38,303 bases of DNA, from contig NZ_LUFH02000060.1 of the NCBI RefSeq assembly GCF_001586785.1, forward strand, positions 1 through 38,303, written 5' to 3'. The notes beneath the pieces are model-generated. The model was not told the DNA's origin and made no database searches. It was given only the letters and a program-made list of their open reading frames with translations. This stretch comes from Sphaerospermopsis aphanizomenoides BCCUSP55. Its GTDB lineage: Bacteria; Cyanobacteriota; Cyanobacteriia; Cyanobacteriales; Nostocaceae. Made by a program: the position numbers and the translations under genes. Shown here piece after piece: positions 15,765 to 23,862 of the stretch. Position 1 is the stretch's first letter. Every line of letters begins with the position of its first letter.

Positions 15765-16489
15765 ATTCTAATATAACCACCCAGGACAAAGAGCAAATCA
15801 TCAACCCCATTCATCGTCCTACAGTTACTCAAGAACTGTCAGAAAACGTCATCTTGACTACTGTTGATGACCTCTACAACTGGGCGCGGCTTTCTAGTTT
15901 GTGGCCTTTGCTGTTTGGTACAGCTTGCTGTTTTATTGAATTTGCAGCTTTAATTGGTTCTCGGTTTGACTTTGACCGTTTTGGTCTAATTCCCCGTTCT
16001 AGCCCCCGTCAAGCTGATTTAATTATCACTGCTGGCACAATTACCATGAAGATGGCTCCTCAATTGGTACGTCTTTATGAACAAATGCCTGAACCCAAGT
16101 ATGTAATTGCGATGGGTGCTTGTACAATTACAGGCGGGATGTTCAGTGTTGACTCTCCTAGTGCTGTGCGTGGAGTTGATAAGCTAATTCCTGTAGATGT
16201 GTATTTGCCCGGTTGTCCTCCACGTCCAGAAGCAATTATTGATGCAATTATTAAGTTGCGGAAGAAAATTGCTAATGATTCGATGCAAGAACGGGGTCAA
16301 ATTAAGCAAACCCACCGCTACTACAGTACCACTCACAATATGAAGCCAGTTCCAGAGATTTTAACTGGTAAGTATTTACAATCTGAAACCCGCTTCAATC
16401 CACCAAAGGAATTGACAGAAGCAATTGGTATGCCTGTACCCCCCGCGCTGCTAACAGCACAGACCAAGGAGGAACAAAAACGTGGCTGA
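15755..16489 (+). CDS. ndhK: NDH-1 subunit NdhK
   Basis: 244 residues. The ligands of iron-sulfur cluster N2 are visible: Cys58-Cys59 ([10 protein letters not shown]), Cys123 ([12 protein letters not shown]) and Cys154 ([11 protein letters not shown]). NdhK is the NuoB-type subunit at the junction of the peripheral arm and the membrane. Starts at ATG 15755 inside the end of ndhC and overlaps the start of ndhJ by 8 bases, so the three genes are translationally coupled. Confidence 0.97.
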   Translation: MVLNSNITTQDKEQIINPIHRPTVTQELSENVILTTVDDLYNWARLSSLWPLLFGTACCFIEFAALIGSRFDFDRFGLIPRSSPRQADLIITAGTITMKMAPQLVRLYEQMPEPKYVIAMGACTITGGMFSVDSPSAVRGVDKLIPVDVYLPGCPPRPEAIIDAIIKLRKKIANDSMQERGQIKQTHRYYSTTHNMKPVPEILTGKYLQSETRFNPPKELTEAIGMPVPPALLTAQTKEEQKRG

Positions 16490-17009
16490 TGAAGAATCTA
16501 AAATAGTTCCTGCCGCTGAAGAGTCTATAGTTCCTGCGGGTCAGGTTTCCCAGTGGTTAACAGAAAATGGCTTTGACCATGAATCTTTAGCCCCAGATGT
16601 TAATGGGGTAGAGATTATTAAGGTAGACGCAGATTTCTTGCTGCCTACTGCTACAGCTTTGTATGCTTATGGATTTAATTATCTCCAGTTTCAAGGAGGT
16701 ATTGATTTAGGTCCAGGACAAGATTTGGTAAGTGTTTATCACTTGGTAAAAGTGAGTGATAATGCTGATAAGCCGGAAGAAGTCCGGGTGAAAGTGTTCT
16801 TACCTAGAGAAAATCCAACTGTGCCTTCAGTATACTGGATTTGGAAGACTGCGGACTGGCAAGAGCGCGAGTCTTACGATATGTATGGCATTATCTATGA
16901 AGGTCATCCTAATTTGAAGCGGATTTTAATGCCAGAAGATTGGGTGGGTTGGCCTTTGCGGAAGGATTACATCTCGCCTGATTTCTACGAGTTACAAGAT
17001 GCTTATTAG
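16482..17009 (+). CDS. ndhJ: NDH-1 subunit NdhJ
   Basis: 175 residues, NuoC-type subunit; diagnostic C-terminal [20 protein letters not shown] (signature of the 30-kDa subunit) and [22 protein letters not shown] start at 16482 with a strong AAGGAGGA site nine bases upstream, within ndhK. Last gene of ndhCKJ; a hairpin follows at 17036-17063. Confidence 0.97.
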   Translation: MADEESKIVPAAEESIVPAGQVSQWLTENGFDHESLAPDVNGVEIIKVDADFLLPTATALYAYGFNYLQFQGGIDLGPGQDLVSVYHLVKVSDNADKPEEVRVKVFLPRENPTVPSVYWIWKTADWQERESYDMYGIIYEGHPNLKRILMPEDWVGWPLRKDYISPDFYELQDAY

Positions 17010-17035
17010 GTAGTGCTGAGTTTGAATCTGTAATT

Positions 17036-17063
17036 TACCCCTTTCCGGTGGCGGAGAGGGGTA
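17036..17063 (+). terminator. Probable terminator of ndhCKJ
   Basis: TACCCCTTTCCG (17036-17047) pairs with CGGAGAGGGGTA (17052-17063), 11 of 12 positions, with a 4-base loop, followed by TTGTTTG. Starts 26 bases after the ndhJ stop. Confidence 0.7.
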
Positions 17064-17093
17064 TTGTTTGACGGGGCGACAAAGAAGCTACAG

Positions 17094-17192
17094 TTGAGAC
17101 TGGGTGTAGGGTGTAGGGTGTAGGGGTTTTTTTTCTTTGATGAACCTATCCTCCGAAAACCTTATTTTTCGTTTTTTTTTTGCGTAAGTCCT
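17094..17192. mobile_element. Shortened copy of MITE family A, inverted
   Basis: In reverse complement this matches 7385-7480 closely (AGGACTTACGCAAA, the ATAAGGTTTTC-GGAGGATAGGT core, CCCTACA heptamers, then AGTCT). The other inverted end is missing, so the copy is decayed. It ends 33 bases before the family B element. Confidence 0.65.
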
Positions 17193-17225
17193 AATATTTT
17201 TTTACTATCTTCAATAGAATAATTA

Positions 17226-17354
17226 TAAGTAGTCGTGCAAAATAAATTTTATAGTTAGGAGAGGGAATAGGGAAGAGGGAATAGGGAATGGGTAAGGAAT
17301 ACAGACATTTTTGTTTTCAATCAATATGTACAATTAATTTTGCTTAGGTACTTA
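17226..17354. mobile_element. MITE family B, copy 1 (TA-flanked, IS630-like ends)
   Basis: 129 bases including a TA at each end. Inner ends are AGTAGTCGTGCAAAATAAATT and, in reverse complement at the right, AGTACCTAAGCAAAATTAATT, imperfect inverted repeats. It differs at one position (G for A in GGGAATGGGT) from the copy at 29864-29992, which has the same orientation. TA duplication is typical of IS630/Tc1-mariner transposases, so a non-autonomous derivative of that group is likely. Its right end carries the stop codon of the atzE-like gene (17344-17346 in reverse). Confidence 0.85.
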
Positions 17355-18705
17355 ATATTATATTTTCCAAGACTGCTGCAACTTTTAAAATTAATGCCTC
17401 ATTATAGGGTGCAGCTATTAATTGTACTCCTAAAGGTAGGTGATTTTGTTGCTGAATTGGTACTGATAAAACAGGTAAACCAATAAAAGATAATGGTTGT
17501 GTAAATAAACCCAAATGCGGACGAACGAGAATTTCTGCACCGTCTAATATCATAGTTTGTTGTCCGATTAATGGGGCTGTAATGGGTGTTGTCGGAGCAA
17601 TAATTATATCTACATTTGCAAATATTTCTTTAACTTTATCTCTATACCATCTTCTAAACCTCTGCGCTTGAATATACCAATGGTTAGGAATTAATGCACC
17701 AGCTAAAAAGCGGTCGCGTGTTGCAGGGTCAAAATCTTGAGGACGGGATTTTAATTTCTCTAAATGCAGATTTGCGCCTTCACAAGCAGTAATGACAAAC
17801 GCCGCAGCACGGGCAATTTTTGCTTCTGGTATGGTTACATATTCAGTAACATTCAAGGCATCAGCTACTTTTTGAACTACTGCTAAAGCCTCCGGTGTTG
17901 CATTTTGAGTAAAATAGTCATCTACAATTGCAATTCTAATTTGAGAAATCTCATTATTTATTTGTGGTAAACATAAATCAGGAGGACGTTTTGTACAAAC
18001 TGGATCTTTTTCATCGACACCTTGCAAAACATCAAATATCGTTGCAATATCTCTCACTGAATTGGCAAAATAGCCGATATGATCTAAACTGCTAGAAAAT
18101 AATTTTACGCCTGCACGAGATAACCTGCCATAAGTAGGTTTAAAACCCAACACACCACATAAAGCCGCAGGAACACGAATAGAACCATTAGTATCTGAAC
18201 CTAAAGTAAAAGGAACTAAACCTCCAGCAACCGCAGCAGCAGAACCACCAGAAGAACCCCCCGCTACTCGTTGTACATCATGTGGGTTATGAGTTGCACC
18301 ATAATGGGCATTTTCTGTCACAAACCCATAAGCATATTCATCCATATTTAACGCACCAAGCAACACCGCACCAGCTTTTTTTAGCCTAGTAATTGTGGTT
18401 GCATCTTGGGTAGCTGGAGAATTTTCAGCGTTAATTTTTGCCCCAGCTAAAGTTGTTAACCCAGCAATATCAAATAAATTTTTAACTGCAAAAGGTACAC
18501 CAGCTAACACACCAGGATTTTTACCTTCAGCAATTTTTTTATCAATATGTGCTGCATCTTGTAAAGCTGTTTCTGCGGTAATTGTGGTAAAACAATTTAG
18601 TTCCTTATTCCTATCAGAAATTTTCCCTAACGCTGTTTGAGTAACTTCTACTGCGCTAACTTGACCTGATAATACATTTCTAGCTATATCAACAGCATCA
18701 TTCAT
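17344..18705 (-). CDS. atzE: AtzE-family amidohydrolase (amidase-signature enzyme)
   Basis: 453 residues. Amidase-signature triad: Lys75 (PFAVKNLFD), cis-Ser151 (RVAGGSSGGSAAAVA) and nucleophile Ser175 (LGSDTNGSIRVPAA), with the usual 24-residue spacing between the two serines. Assignment to the AtzE type rests on overall similarity and on the DUF4089/AtzG-like gene directly upstream; in Pseudomonas AtzE with AtzG hydrolyses 1-carboxybiuret. GatA is less likely because no GatB/GatC neighbour is seen. Stop and last two codons (Ser-Thr) are supplied by a MITE; without it the frame would end TTA-TAA right at the insertion, so little is lost. Third gene of a KGK-atzG-atzE operon; natural substrate in cyanobacteria not known to me. 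Confidence 0.88.
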   Translation of the reverse strand: MNDAVDIARNVLSGQVSAVEVTQTALGKISDRNKELNCFTTITAETALQDAAHIDKKIAEGKNPGVLAGVPFAVKNLFDIAGLTTLAGAKINAENSPATQDATTITRLKKAGAVLLGALNMDEYAYGFVTENAHYGATHNPHDVQRVAGGSSGGSAAAVAGGLVPFTLGSDTNGSIRVPAALCGVLGFKPTYGRLSRAGVKLFSSSLDHIGYFANSVRDIATIFDVLQGVDEKDPVCTKRPPDLCLPQINNEISQIRIAIVDDYFTQNATPEALAVVQKVADALNVTEYVTIPEAKIARAAAFVITACEGANLHLEKLKSRPQDFDPATRDRFLAGALIPNHWYIQAQRFRRWYRDKVKEIFANVDIIIAPTTPITAPLIGQQTMILDGAEILVRPHLGLFTQPLSFIGLPVLSVPIQQQNHLPLGVQLIAAPYNEALILKVAAVLENIILST

Positions 18706-18723
18706 GGTTAATAACAGGATTAT

Positions 18724-18912
18724 CTATGGTTCAAAAATTGGTGCGATTTCAATTTCTTCTGCTAAAGGAAATTTATTAACTATTTCTGCTATTGATTTGA
18801 TTCTCTGAAAATTTTTGACAACTTCATCTTTATATTCATCATTAATTTTCAAATCCAATAATAATGACATTTGGTTTATATATTCTTGGGGATTAAAATT
18901 TGCATCATTCAT
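18724..18912 (-). CDS. atzG: AtzG-like small subunit (DUF4089)
   Basis: 62 residues from ATG 18912 (MNDANFNPQEYINQMSLLL), preceded by GAGG nine bases away; a TTG five codons upstream overlaps the previous gene and is less likely. The sequence is all helix with a C-terminal FPLAEEIEIAPIFEP that is typical of the DUF4089/AtzG group, GatC-like proteins that wrap around AtzE and stabilise it. It lies 18 bases before the atzE-like gene and 11 bases after the KGK gene, so the three are one operon. Confidence 0.78.
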   Translation of the reverse strand: MNDANFNPQEYINQMSLLLDLKINDEYKDEVVKNFQRIKSIAEIVNKFPLAEEIEIAPIFEP

Positions 18913-18923
18913 ACTTTGTATCC

Positions 18924-19436
18924 TCAATTTACATCCTCGTTTGTGATTGAAATGGGGCTATTATTTATGATTTTTCTTATGTCATCTAAAGGTGATTCAT
19001 TTTCTTCTAGTTGATCAAGACAAAATTCTAAATATACTTTAATTACAGGTTCATCTCTAGAGGATGAGCTTCCTCGATAATCTGTGTATTTTTTGGATAT
19101 AATTTTAATGCTTGTATTAATTCTCAGTTTGCCAGGTTGCCACCCAGAAGCACCTATTCGCAAAAGTTTGCAATTTACTCCTTCTCTATCAGACTCCCAT
19201 TTAATTTCACTAGATTTAAAATGTGCTAAACTTCCACAACTTCCTGGTGCAGCGACTGAAATATACTGTAACATATCACCAATAATATTTTGTGTACTAT
19301 CATTAAATTTACAAAATAATTTTTCTTCAAAACTTTTTTCTAATAAGGAAATAAAATTCTTAACTGTAGAAGCATTATCATTAAACAATAACACATCATC
19401 ATCATTACATTCTAAGGGAATAAATTTATCAGTCAT
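18924..19436 (-). CDS. KGK-domain protein (cyanobacterial, function unknown)
   Basis: 170 residues from ATG 19436, which has GAGGAAG at good distance; the longer frame from TTG 19478 is rejected. CNDDDVLLF near the N-terminus and the C-terminal block KLLRIGASGWQPGKLRINTSI...VYLEFCLDQ agree with the KGK family as I remember it, small proteins seen almost only in cyanobacteria (here the motif reads PGK). No catalytic residues, signal peptide or membrane span. Being first gene of the operon with atzG and atzE hints at a link to the amidohydrolase, but no function is known. Confidence 0.75.
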   Translation of the reverse strand: MTDKFIPLECNDDDVLLFNDNASTVKNFISLLEKSFEEKLFCKFNDSTQNIIGDMLQYISVAAPGSCGSLAHFKSSEIKWESDREGVNCKLLRIGASGWQPGKLRINTSIKIISKKYTDYRGSSSSRDEPVIKVYLEFCLDQLEENESPLDDIRKIINNSPISITNEDVN

Positions 19437-19544
19437 ATCTATCTTCCTCAATAAAGATGGGTAATCATTACATCTCAAGACATACTTTTAGTAAAGATAT
19501 CATATCAGTGTACTCATCAAACGCTAAAAATACGTAAACCCTAA

Positions 19545-21026
19545 TTATACATGATTCCAACACATACTAGGCGCACATAAACCGGAAAATTCCATTGTCA
19601 TCACTTTTAAATTTTCAAAATTCATCCGGTGCATCAGATGATTATTTGTATCTCTATTATATAGATATGAACACATCGCACTAAACCCAGAAGTTTCGGA
19701 AAACGGTTCTATCTCACTACATAATAAAATCTGTTTACATTCACCAGTATTAGGATTGACCAATTTAATTTTATTATTATATGTATCTGCAACCCACAGA
19801 TTATTATCAAAATATTCCACTCCCAAACAATGCTGTAACAGCACATTATTACCTATTCCATCTTCATTACCAAAACCAAATAAAAATCCACTACCGCAAA
19901 TAGTTCTGACTTGGCCATTTTCTGCTATTTCCACAGCCCGAATTGAACTAACTTCACTATCAGCAATGAATAACTCTTTACCATTGGTACTCATACCACT
20001 TGGTTGAGCAAATGCACATTCTTGAAAATTACCATCGACACAACCTTCAGCACCACTACCTGCATAAGTATGAATGATATTTGTTTCTAGATTCATTTGC
20101 CAAATTTGATGACAACCAGCCATTGTTATAAATAAAAAATTACCAACTTTCACTAAATCCCAAGGTGAATTTAATGCTATTTCTAGGGACTGACCACCAT
20201 GAGGATATATAATCTGGCTTTGTTTACCAGTTCCGGCAATTGTTTCTACTACTTGATTTTGAATATCAACTTTGCGTAAAACATGATTGTGAGTATCAGC
20301 AATGTAGATAATTTGATGTTGATCATCATAGGTCATTCCTTGTGGATTAGAAAATTCTACCTCTTGGAAATTACCGTCTTTGCAGCCAGGTTTTCCTGTA
20401 CCAATTATATGAACTACTTCACCTTCTAAGGTACTCATTATTATACGATTATGTCCAGAATCAGCAATAAATAACCCGTTTTGTGTAGCCAAAACTTGAC
20501 CCGGAAAAGCCAAAGGTGTATTTAATGGGTGACACTGTTTTTCTAATGTGAATTCCAGTTTTTGAAAATTAATATTATTCGGATTGTTTTGCAGAGTCTG
20601 AATAATAAGATTTTCAATTACTGGTAGATGTCCTTCTCCAGCAAATTGACCAATCACATATCCTTGTGGATCAATAATAATTAAAGTCGGCCAGGCTTTG
20701 ATTGTATAATTTTCCCAAACGCGAAAATCACTATCTACTAAAACTGGGTGTTCAATGTCATAACGTAATATGGCTTGACGGATATTTGCAATTTCTTTCT
20801 CGTTGTCAAATTTTCCAGAATGAACACCAATAATAGTGACAATATCTTGATATTTTTGTTCTAAATGTTTTAAATCTGGTAATATATGCAAACAATTAAT
20901 ACAACAGTATGTCCAGAAATCTAAAATGACTATTCTACCTTTCAGTGATTTTAGAGATAAAAGTTTATCAGTATTCAACCAAGGATAATTTTGTGGTAAT
21001 TCTGGTGATCTAACACGAGGAATCAT
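19545..21026 (-). CDS. Thioredoxin-like / NHL-repeat protein (NHLRC2-like)
   Basis: 493 residues. Residues 1-150 are a thioredoxin-like domain (VILDFWTYCCINCLHILPDL) with CCxxC at 41-45 and the cis-Pro in KAWPTLIIIDPQG. Residues about 175-490 are an NHL beta propeller with repeated strings such as LFIADSGHNRIIM, IYIADTHNHVLRKV and LFIADSEVSSIRAV. The arrangement is that of human NHLRC2 and its bacterial relatives, except that the last domain is short: the protein ends LCAPSMCWNHV. It is cytosolic by lack of a signal. Redox or scaffold function is inferred. Confidence 0.85.
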   Translation of the reverse strand: MIPRVRSPELPQNYPWLNTDKLLSLKSLKGRIVILDFWTYCCINCLHILPDLKHLEQKYQDIVTIIGVHSGKFDNEKEIANIRQAILRYDIEHPVLVDSDFRVWENYTIKAWPTLIIIDPQGYVIGQFAGEGHLPVIENLIIQTLQNNPNNINFQKLEFTLEKQCHPLNTPLAFPGQVLATQNGLFIADSGHNRIIMSTLEGEVVHIIGTGKPGCKDGNFQEVEFSNPQGMTYDDQHQIIYIADTHNHVLRKVDIQNQVVETIAGTGKQSQIIYPHGGQSLEIALNSPWDLVKVGNFLFITMAGCHQIWQMNLETNIIHTYAGSGAEGCVDGNFQECAFAQPSGMSTNGKELFIADSEVSSIRAVEIAENGQVRTICGSGFLFGFGNEDGIGNNVLLQHCLGVEYFDNNLWVADTYNNKIKLVNPNTGECKQILLCSEIEPFSETSGFSAMCSYLYNRDTNNHLMHRMNFENLKVMTMEFSGLCAPSMCWNHV

Positions 21027-21313
21027 GGTAATTAAAAATTCAAAACTTTGTTATCAATGTCGGTTGAGTTGAAAAAAATCAATCCCAACAAATACCGCTA
21101 TGATGCAAAATATCTCTCAAATCCGAATTTCTCTGTATTCTCTGTGCCTCTGTGGTTCGTTTATAAAGAGTGCAAAAGTTATAAAATAAATAATAAACAA
21201 AATTACAAACAAATGGATCTAAATTTTTCCGTTCCTTACTCCTCAACTCTATGGTTTTTTAACGTGATAAAATTGAAAATTGCATATTTTAGATTTAGGT
21301 TAACATCAAAATC
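21027..21313. other. Divergent spacer, no gene
   Basis: 287 AT-rich bases between the divergent thioredoxin-NHL and glutaminase genes. It contains a fragment of a common dispersed repeat (CTCTGTGCCTCTGTGGTTCG, about 21139-21158). No ORF in it looks like a protein. Confidence 0.55.
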
Positions 21314-22228
21314 TTGAGAAAACTAGAAGACATCAATATCAATAATTTATCTCTCTTGGTTCAACAAGCGAACACCAAAGCAGCACAAGGAAGTGTTATT
21401 CAACGCATTCCCCTTTTAGCTGTAGCTAACCCTAACTGGTTTACTGTTCATATTTGCTGTCACTCAGAAATAAATTACAGTTTAGGAGATAACGCTTGTA
21501 AATTTCCTTTAATGAGTGTTATTAAACCATTTTCTCTACTATACTTATTGGAACATCTGGGAGCAGAGAAAGTTTTAGGTTTAGTTGGTGTTGAACCGTC
21601 ATTAATGCCTTTTAATTCTTTAGAACAGTTAATGATGGATAAGGGGCATCCCCGCAACTCAATGATTAACAGTGGCGCTATAACTTTAGCTGATAAGTTA
21701 CCTGGTAAAAATGGCAGTCATCGCACTCAATTATTTTGTCAATGGTTGAATAAGTTAGCCAGTAGTCAACTATATATAGATGTAGAAATGTTGACTTCGG
21801 TGCGCGATACTCGTTCTCAGGTAAATGTAGCGATCGCTCAATATCTTCACCAAACTGGACACATTGAAAATATCGAATTATCTCTTGACACTTACGAACA
21901 GATATGCTGTATTTCTGGTCAAGTGGAAGACTTAGCGCAATTAGGAAAACTCCTAGCTTGTGAAAGTAGTCTAATAAATTCCCAACATCGCCGGATCGTT
22001 AACGCTCTCATGTTAACTTGTGGACTATACGAAGCTTCTTCCCTGTATGCAGTCAAAATTGGTTTACCAATGAAATCGGGTATAAGTGGGGCATTGTTAG
22101 CAACTGTACCAAATCAAGGCGCGATCGCTTGCTACAGTCCTGCCTTAGATAGTACAGGCAATCCTGTAGCGGGGTTAGCATTTATTGAAGCTTTATCTCA
22201 AACATTGCAACTTAGTATCTTTAGTTAA
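21314..22228 (+). CDS. glsA: Glutaminase A-like protein, divergent
   Basis: 304 residues of the serine-dependent glutaminase fold (beta-lactamase-like). Ser68-x-x-Lys71 in FPLMSVIKPF, Asn119 in SMINSGAI, Asn171, Tyr194 (SLDTYEQIC) and Tyr239 (TCGLYEASSLYAVKIGLPMKSGISGALL) align with residues of E. coli YbaS. The catalytic-pocket Glu161 of YbaS, usually right after a Ser, reads Val/Arg here (TSVRDT), so activity on glutamine may be altered. The only suitable start is TTG at 21314 since the next Met is far inside. The 3' end overlaps the convergent lipoprotein gene by four bases. If active it would release glutamate and ammonia. Confidence 0.85.
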   Translation: MRKLEDININNLSLLVQQANTKAAQGSVIQRIPLLAVANPNWFTVHICCHSEINYSLGDNACKFPLMSVIKPFSLLYLLEHLGAEKVLGLVGVEPSLMPFNSLEQLMMDKGHPRNSMINSGAITLADKLPGKNGSHRTQLFCQWLNKLASSQLYIDVEMLTSVRDTRSQVNVAIAQYLHQTGHIENIELSLDTYEQICCISGQVEDLAQLGKLLACESSLINSQHRRIVNALMLTCGLYEASSLYAVKIGLPMKSGISGALLATVPNQGAIACYSPALDSTGNPVAGLAFIEALSQTLQLSIFS

Positions 22229-23862
22229 TTAGATTTTTCGGTTATAGGTTTACGCCGAAAATACTCATTTAACTCGCTTAATCCTGTTTTTTGTGGCTTT
22301 GATTGAGTGTTGTCTGTTGACTCAATAGAATTTGGTGTTATCTCTGGTTCTGGTGTTGCTTCTATTTCAGGTTCTGGAGAAACTTCCATTTCAGGAGTTG
22401 GAGATATTTCTACCTTTGGTTCTACCTGTGGTTGCGGTATTGGAGAAACTTCCATTTCAGGAGTTGGAGATATTTCTACCTTTGGTTCTATCTGTGGTTG
22501 CGGTATTGGAGAAACTTCCATTTCCGGAATAGGAGATATTTCTACCTTTGGTTCTACCTGTGGTTGTGGTGTAGGAGAAACTTCAATTTCAGGAGTTGGT
22601 AGTTCTTCTACTTTCGATTCTACCTGTGGTTGCGGTATTGGAGAAACTTCCATTTCAGGAGTTGGAGATATTTCTACCTTTGGTTCTACCTGTGGTTGCG
22701 GTACTGGAGAAACTTCCATTTCCGGAATAGGAGATATTTCTACCTTTGGTTCTACCTGTGGTTGCGGTATTGGAGAAACTTCCATTTCCGGAATAGGAGA
22801 TATTTCTACCTTGGGTTCTACCTGTGGTTGTGGTATTGGAGAAACTTCAACTTTAGGTGTTACAGCAGGTTTAGGTTCAGTAACTGGAATCTTAGTTATG
22901 TAATTCGGGTCTACGATACCACGTACCTCTTCAGCCGTAACTTCCCCTCTCACAATTCTCGAAAGTGTATCCTGACCATCAGGTTCATAAGTAATTAGTC
23001 TCACCGTACTGTTAAAGGAATTTTTAACCGGGTTGCCTTGGTTATCCAAAAATTCCAGTTTTACCCAGTTTTTACCTGGTTTGAAGCCTTTGAGGTAGAC
23101 TGTTTGCCAACGGTCAAGAATAAAGCTTTCACCATTAATTGTGCAACGAATACGCCAATCGCTGATTGTATCTTCGGGATGATCTTCAGCCGTAATATGT
23201 AAAGGCGCGTTAGTTAGGTAAAAATCCAACATAATTGGTTCTGCACCATAACTACCAGTAGGACTGCTGTAGGTAAGAAGCGGTAAATCAGGTTCAGGGT
23301 CGTTATCGTCGGTTTTAGTAAAGATGTGAAATTTTGTTTGGGCATAAGCGCCTTCATTTTTAAAACTTTCATGCCAAGGACGCGCCGCAAAAACGCGTAA
23401 AGTATGTGTACCAGCGGATAAATTTGGTAAAGTTAAGGGCTGATTTAAGTCATAAACAGCTATATGAGGTTGATTATCCAAAATAACGTGCAGATAAGAA
23501 CCTAGTTGCCATTGAGGGTCTTTAAATATTGGTAAATCCTTAACCTGGAAGCGGACTGTAACAGTGTTATCTTCAATCACCTCATCCACTGCCGGAGTCA
23601 ATATTTTTACTTGTGGCTGATAAGCTTCTAATTTTGTACGCAATTCTTGAATTACTTCTGGTGGTGCTGTTTCTATAAATTGTCGAGAAATTTGTGAAAC
23701 TTGTAGATGTGTTGGTTGATTATTAATTGATACTTCTTGACTTCCAGCTTTTTCAGCACAACTGCTTAAATTTAAAACCAGCAGTAATGTCATTAACCAT
23801 TTGAATATTGGGAAACTCTGAGAATAGAGTTTCTCTACAGTGATTTTTTGCCTAGAGTTCAT
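22225..23862 (-). CDS. Lipoprotein with beta-rich core and Pro/Glu-rich 22-residue repeats
   Basis: 545 residues from ATG 23862 (MNSRQKITVE); an upstream TTG is rejected. A hydrophobic stretch (about 20-31) precedes LSSC, so Cys35 is likely lipidated and the protein exported. Residues about 60-320 are beta-rich with no known enzyme motif (e.g. TVRFQVKDLPIF, GTHTLRVFAARPWHESF, GKNWVKLEFLDNQGN) and look like two immunoglobulin-like modules. Residues 339-492 are seven repeats of 22 residues (EVSPIPQPQVEPKVEISPIPEM type), then a Glu/Pro tail and a basic end. The repeats could be a spacer through the cell wall. No function can be assigned. Confidence 0.83.
   Translation of the reverse strand: MNSRQKITVEKLYSQSFPIFKWLMTLLLVLNLSSCAEKAGSQEVSINNQPTHLQVSQISRQFIETAPPEVIQELRTKLEAYQPQVKILTPAVDEVIEDNTVTVRFQVKDLPIFKDPQWQLGSYLHVILDNQPHIAVYDLNQPLTLPNLSAGTHTLRVFAARPWHESFKNEGAYAQTKFHIFTKTDDNDPEPDLPLLTYSSPTGSYGAEPIMLDFYLTNAPLHITAEDHPEDTISDWRIRCTINGESFILDRWQTVYLKGFKPGKNWVKLEFLDNQGNPVKNSFNSTVRLITYEPDGQDTLSRIVRGEVTAEEVRGIVDPNYITKIPVTEPKPAVTPKVEVSPIPQPQVEPKVEISPIPEMEVSPIPQPQVEPKVEISPIPEMEVSPVPQPQVEPKVEISPTPEMEVSPIPQPQVESKVEELPTPEIEVSPTPQPQVEPKVEISPIPEMEVSPIPQPQIEPKVEISPTPEMEVSPIPQPQVEPKVEISPTPEMEVSPEPEIEATPEPEITPNSIESTDNTQSKPQKTGLSELNEYFRRKPITEKSN
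22387..22848 (-). repeat. In-frame 66-bp minisatellite, seven units
   Basis: Seven tandem 66-base units inside the lipoprotein gene, coding for 22-residue Pro/Glu-rich repeats. Most units are nearly identical; the fourth is the most diverged (KVEELPTPEI). Copy number may vary between strains. Confidence 0.9.

Noticed and set aside
21048-21317. 89-codon ORF between the thioredoxin-NHL and glutaminase genes
   Set aside because: Contains a dispersed repeat (CTCTGTG...) and unusual composition; no family resemblance.
22307-22998. Long plus-strand ORFs with Gly/Cys-rich repeats
   Set aside because: They are antisense readings of the Pro/Glu minisatellite in the lipoprotein gene; the minus frame has a start, lipobox and unique domain, these do not.
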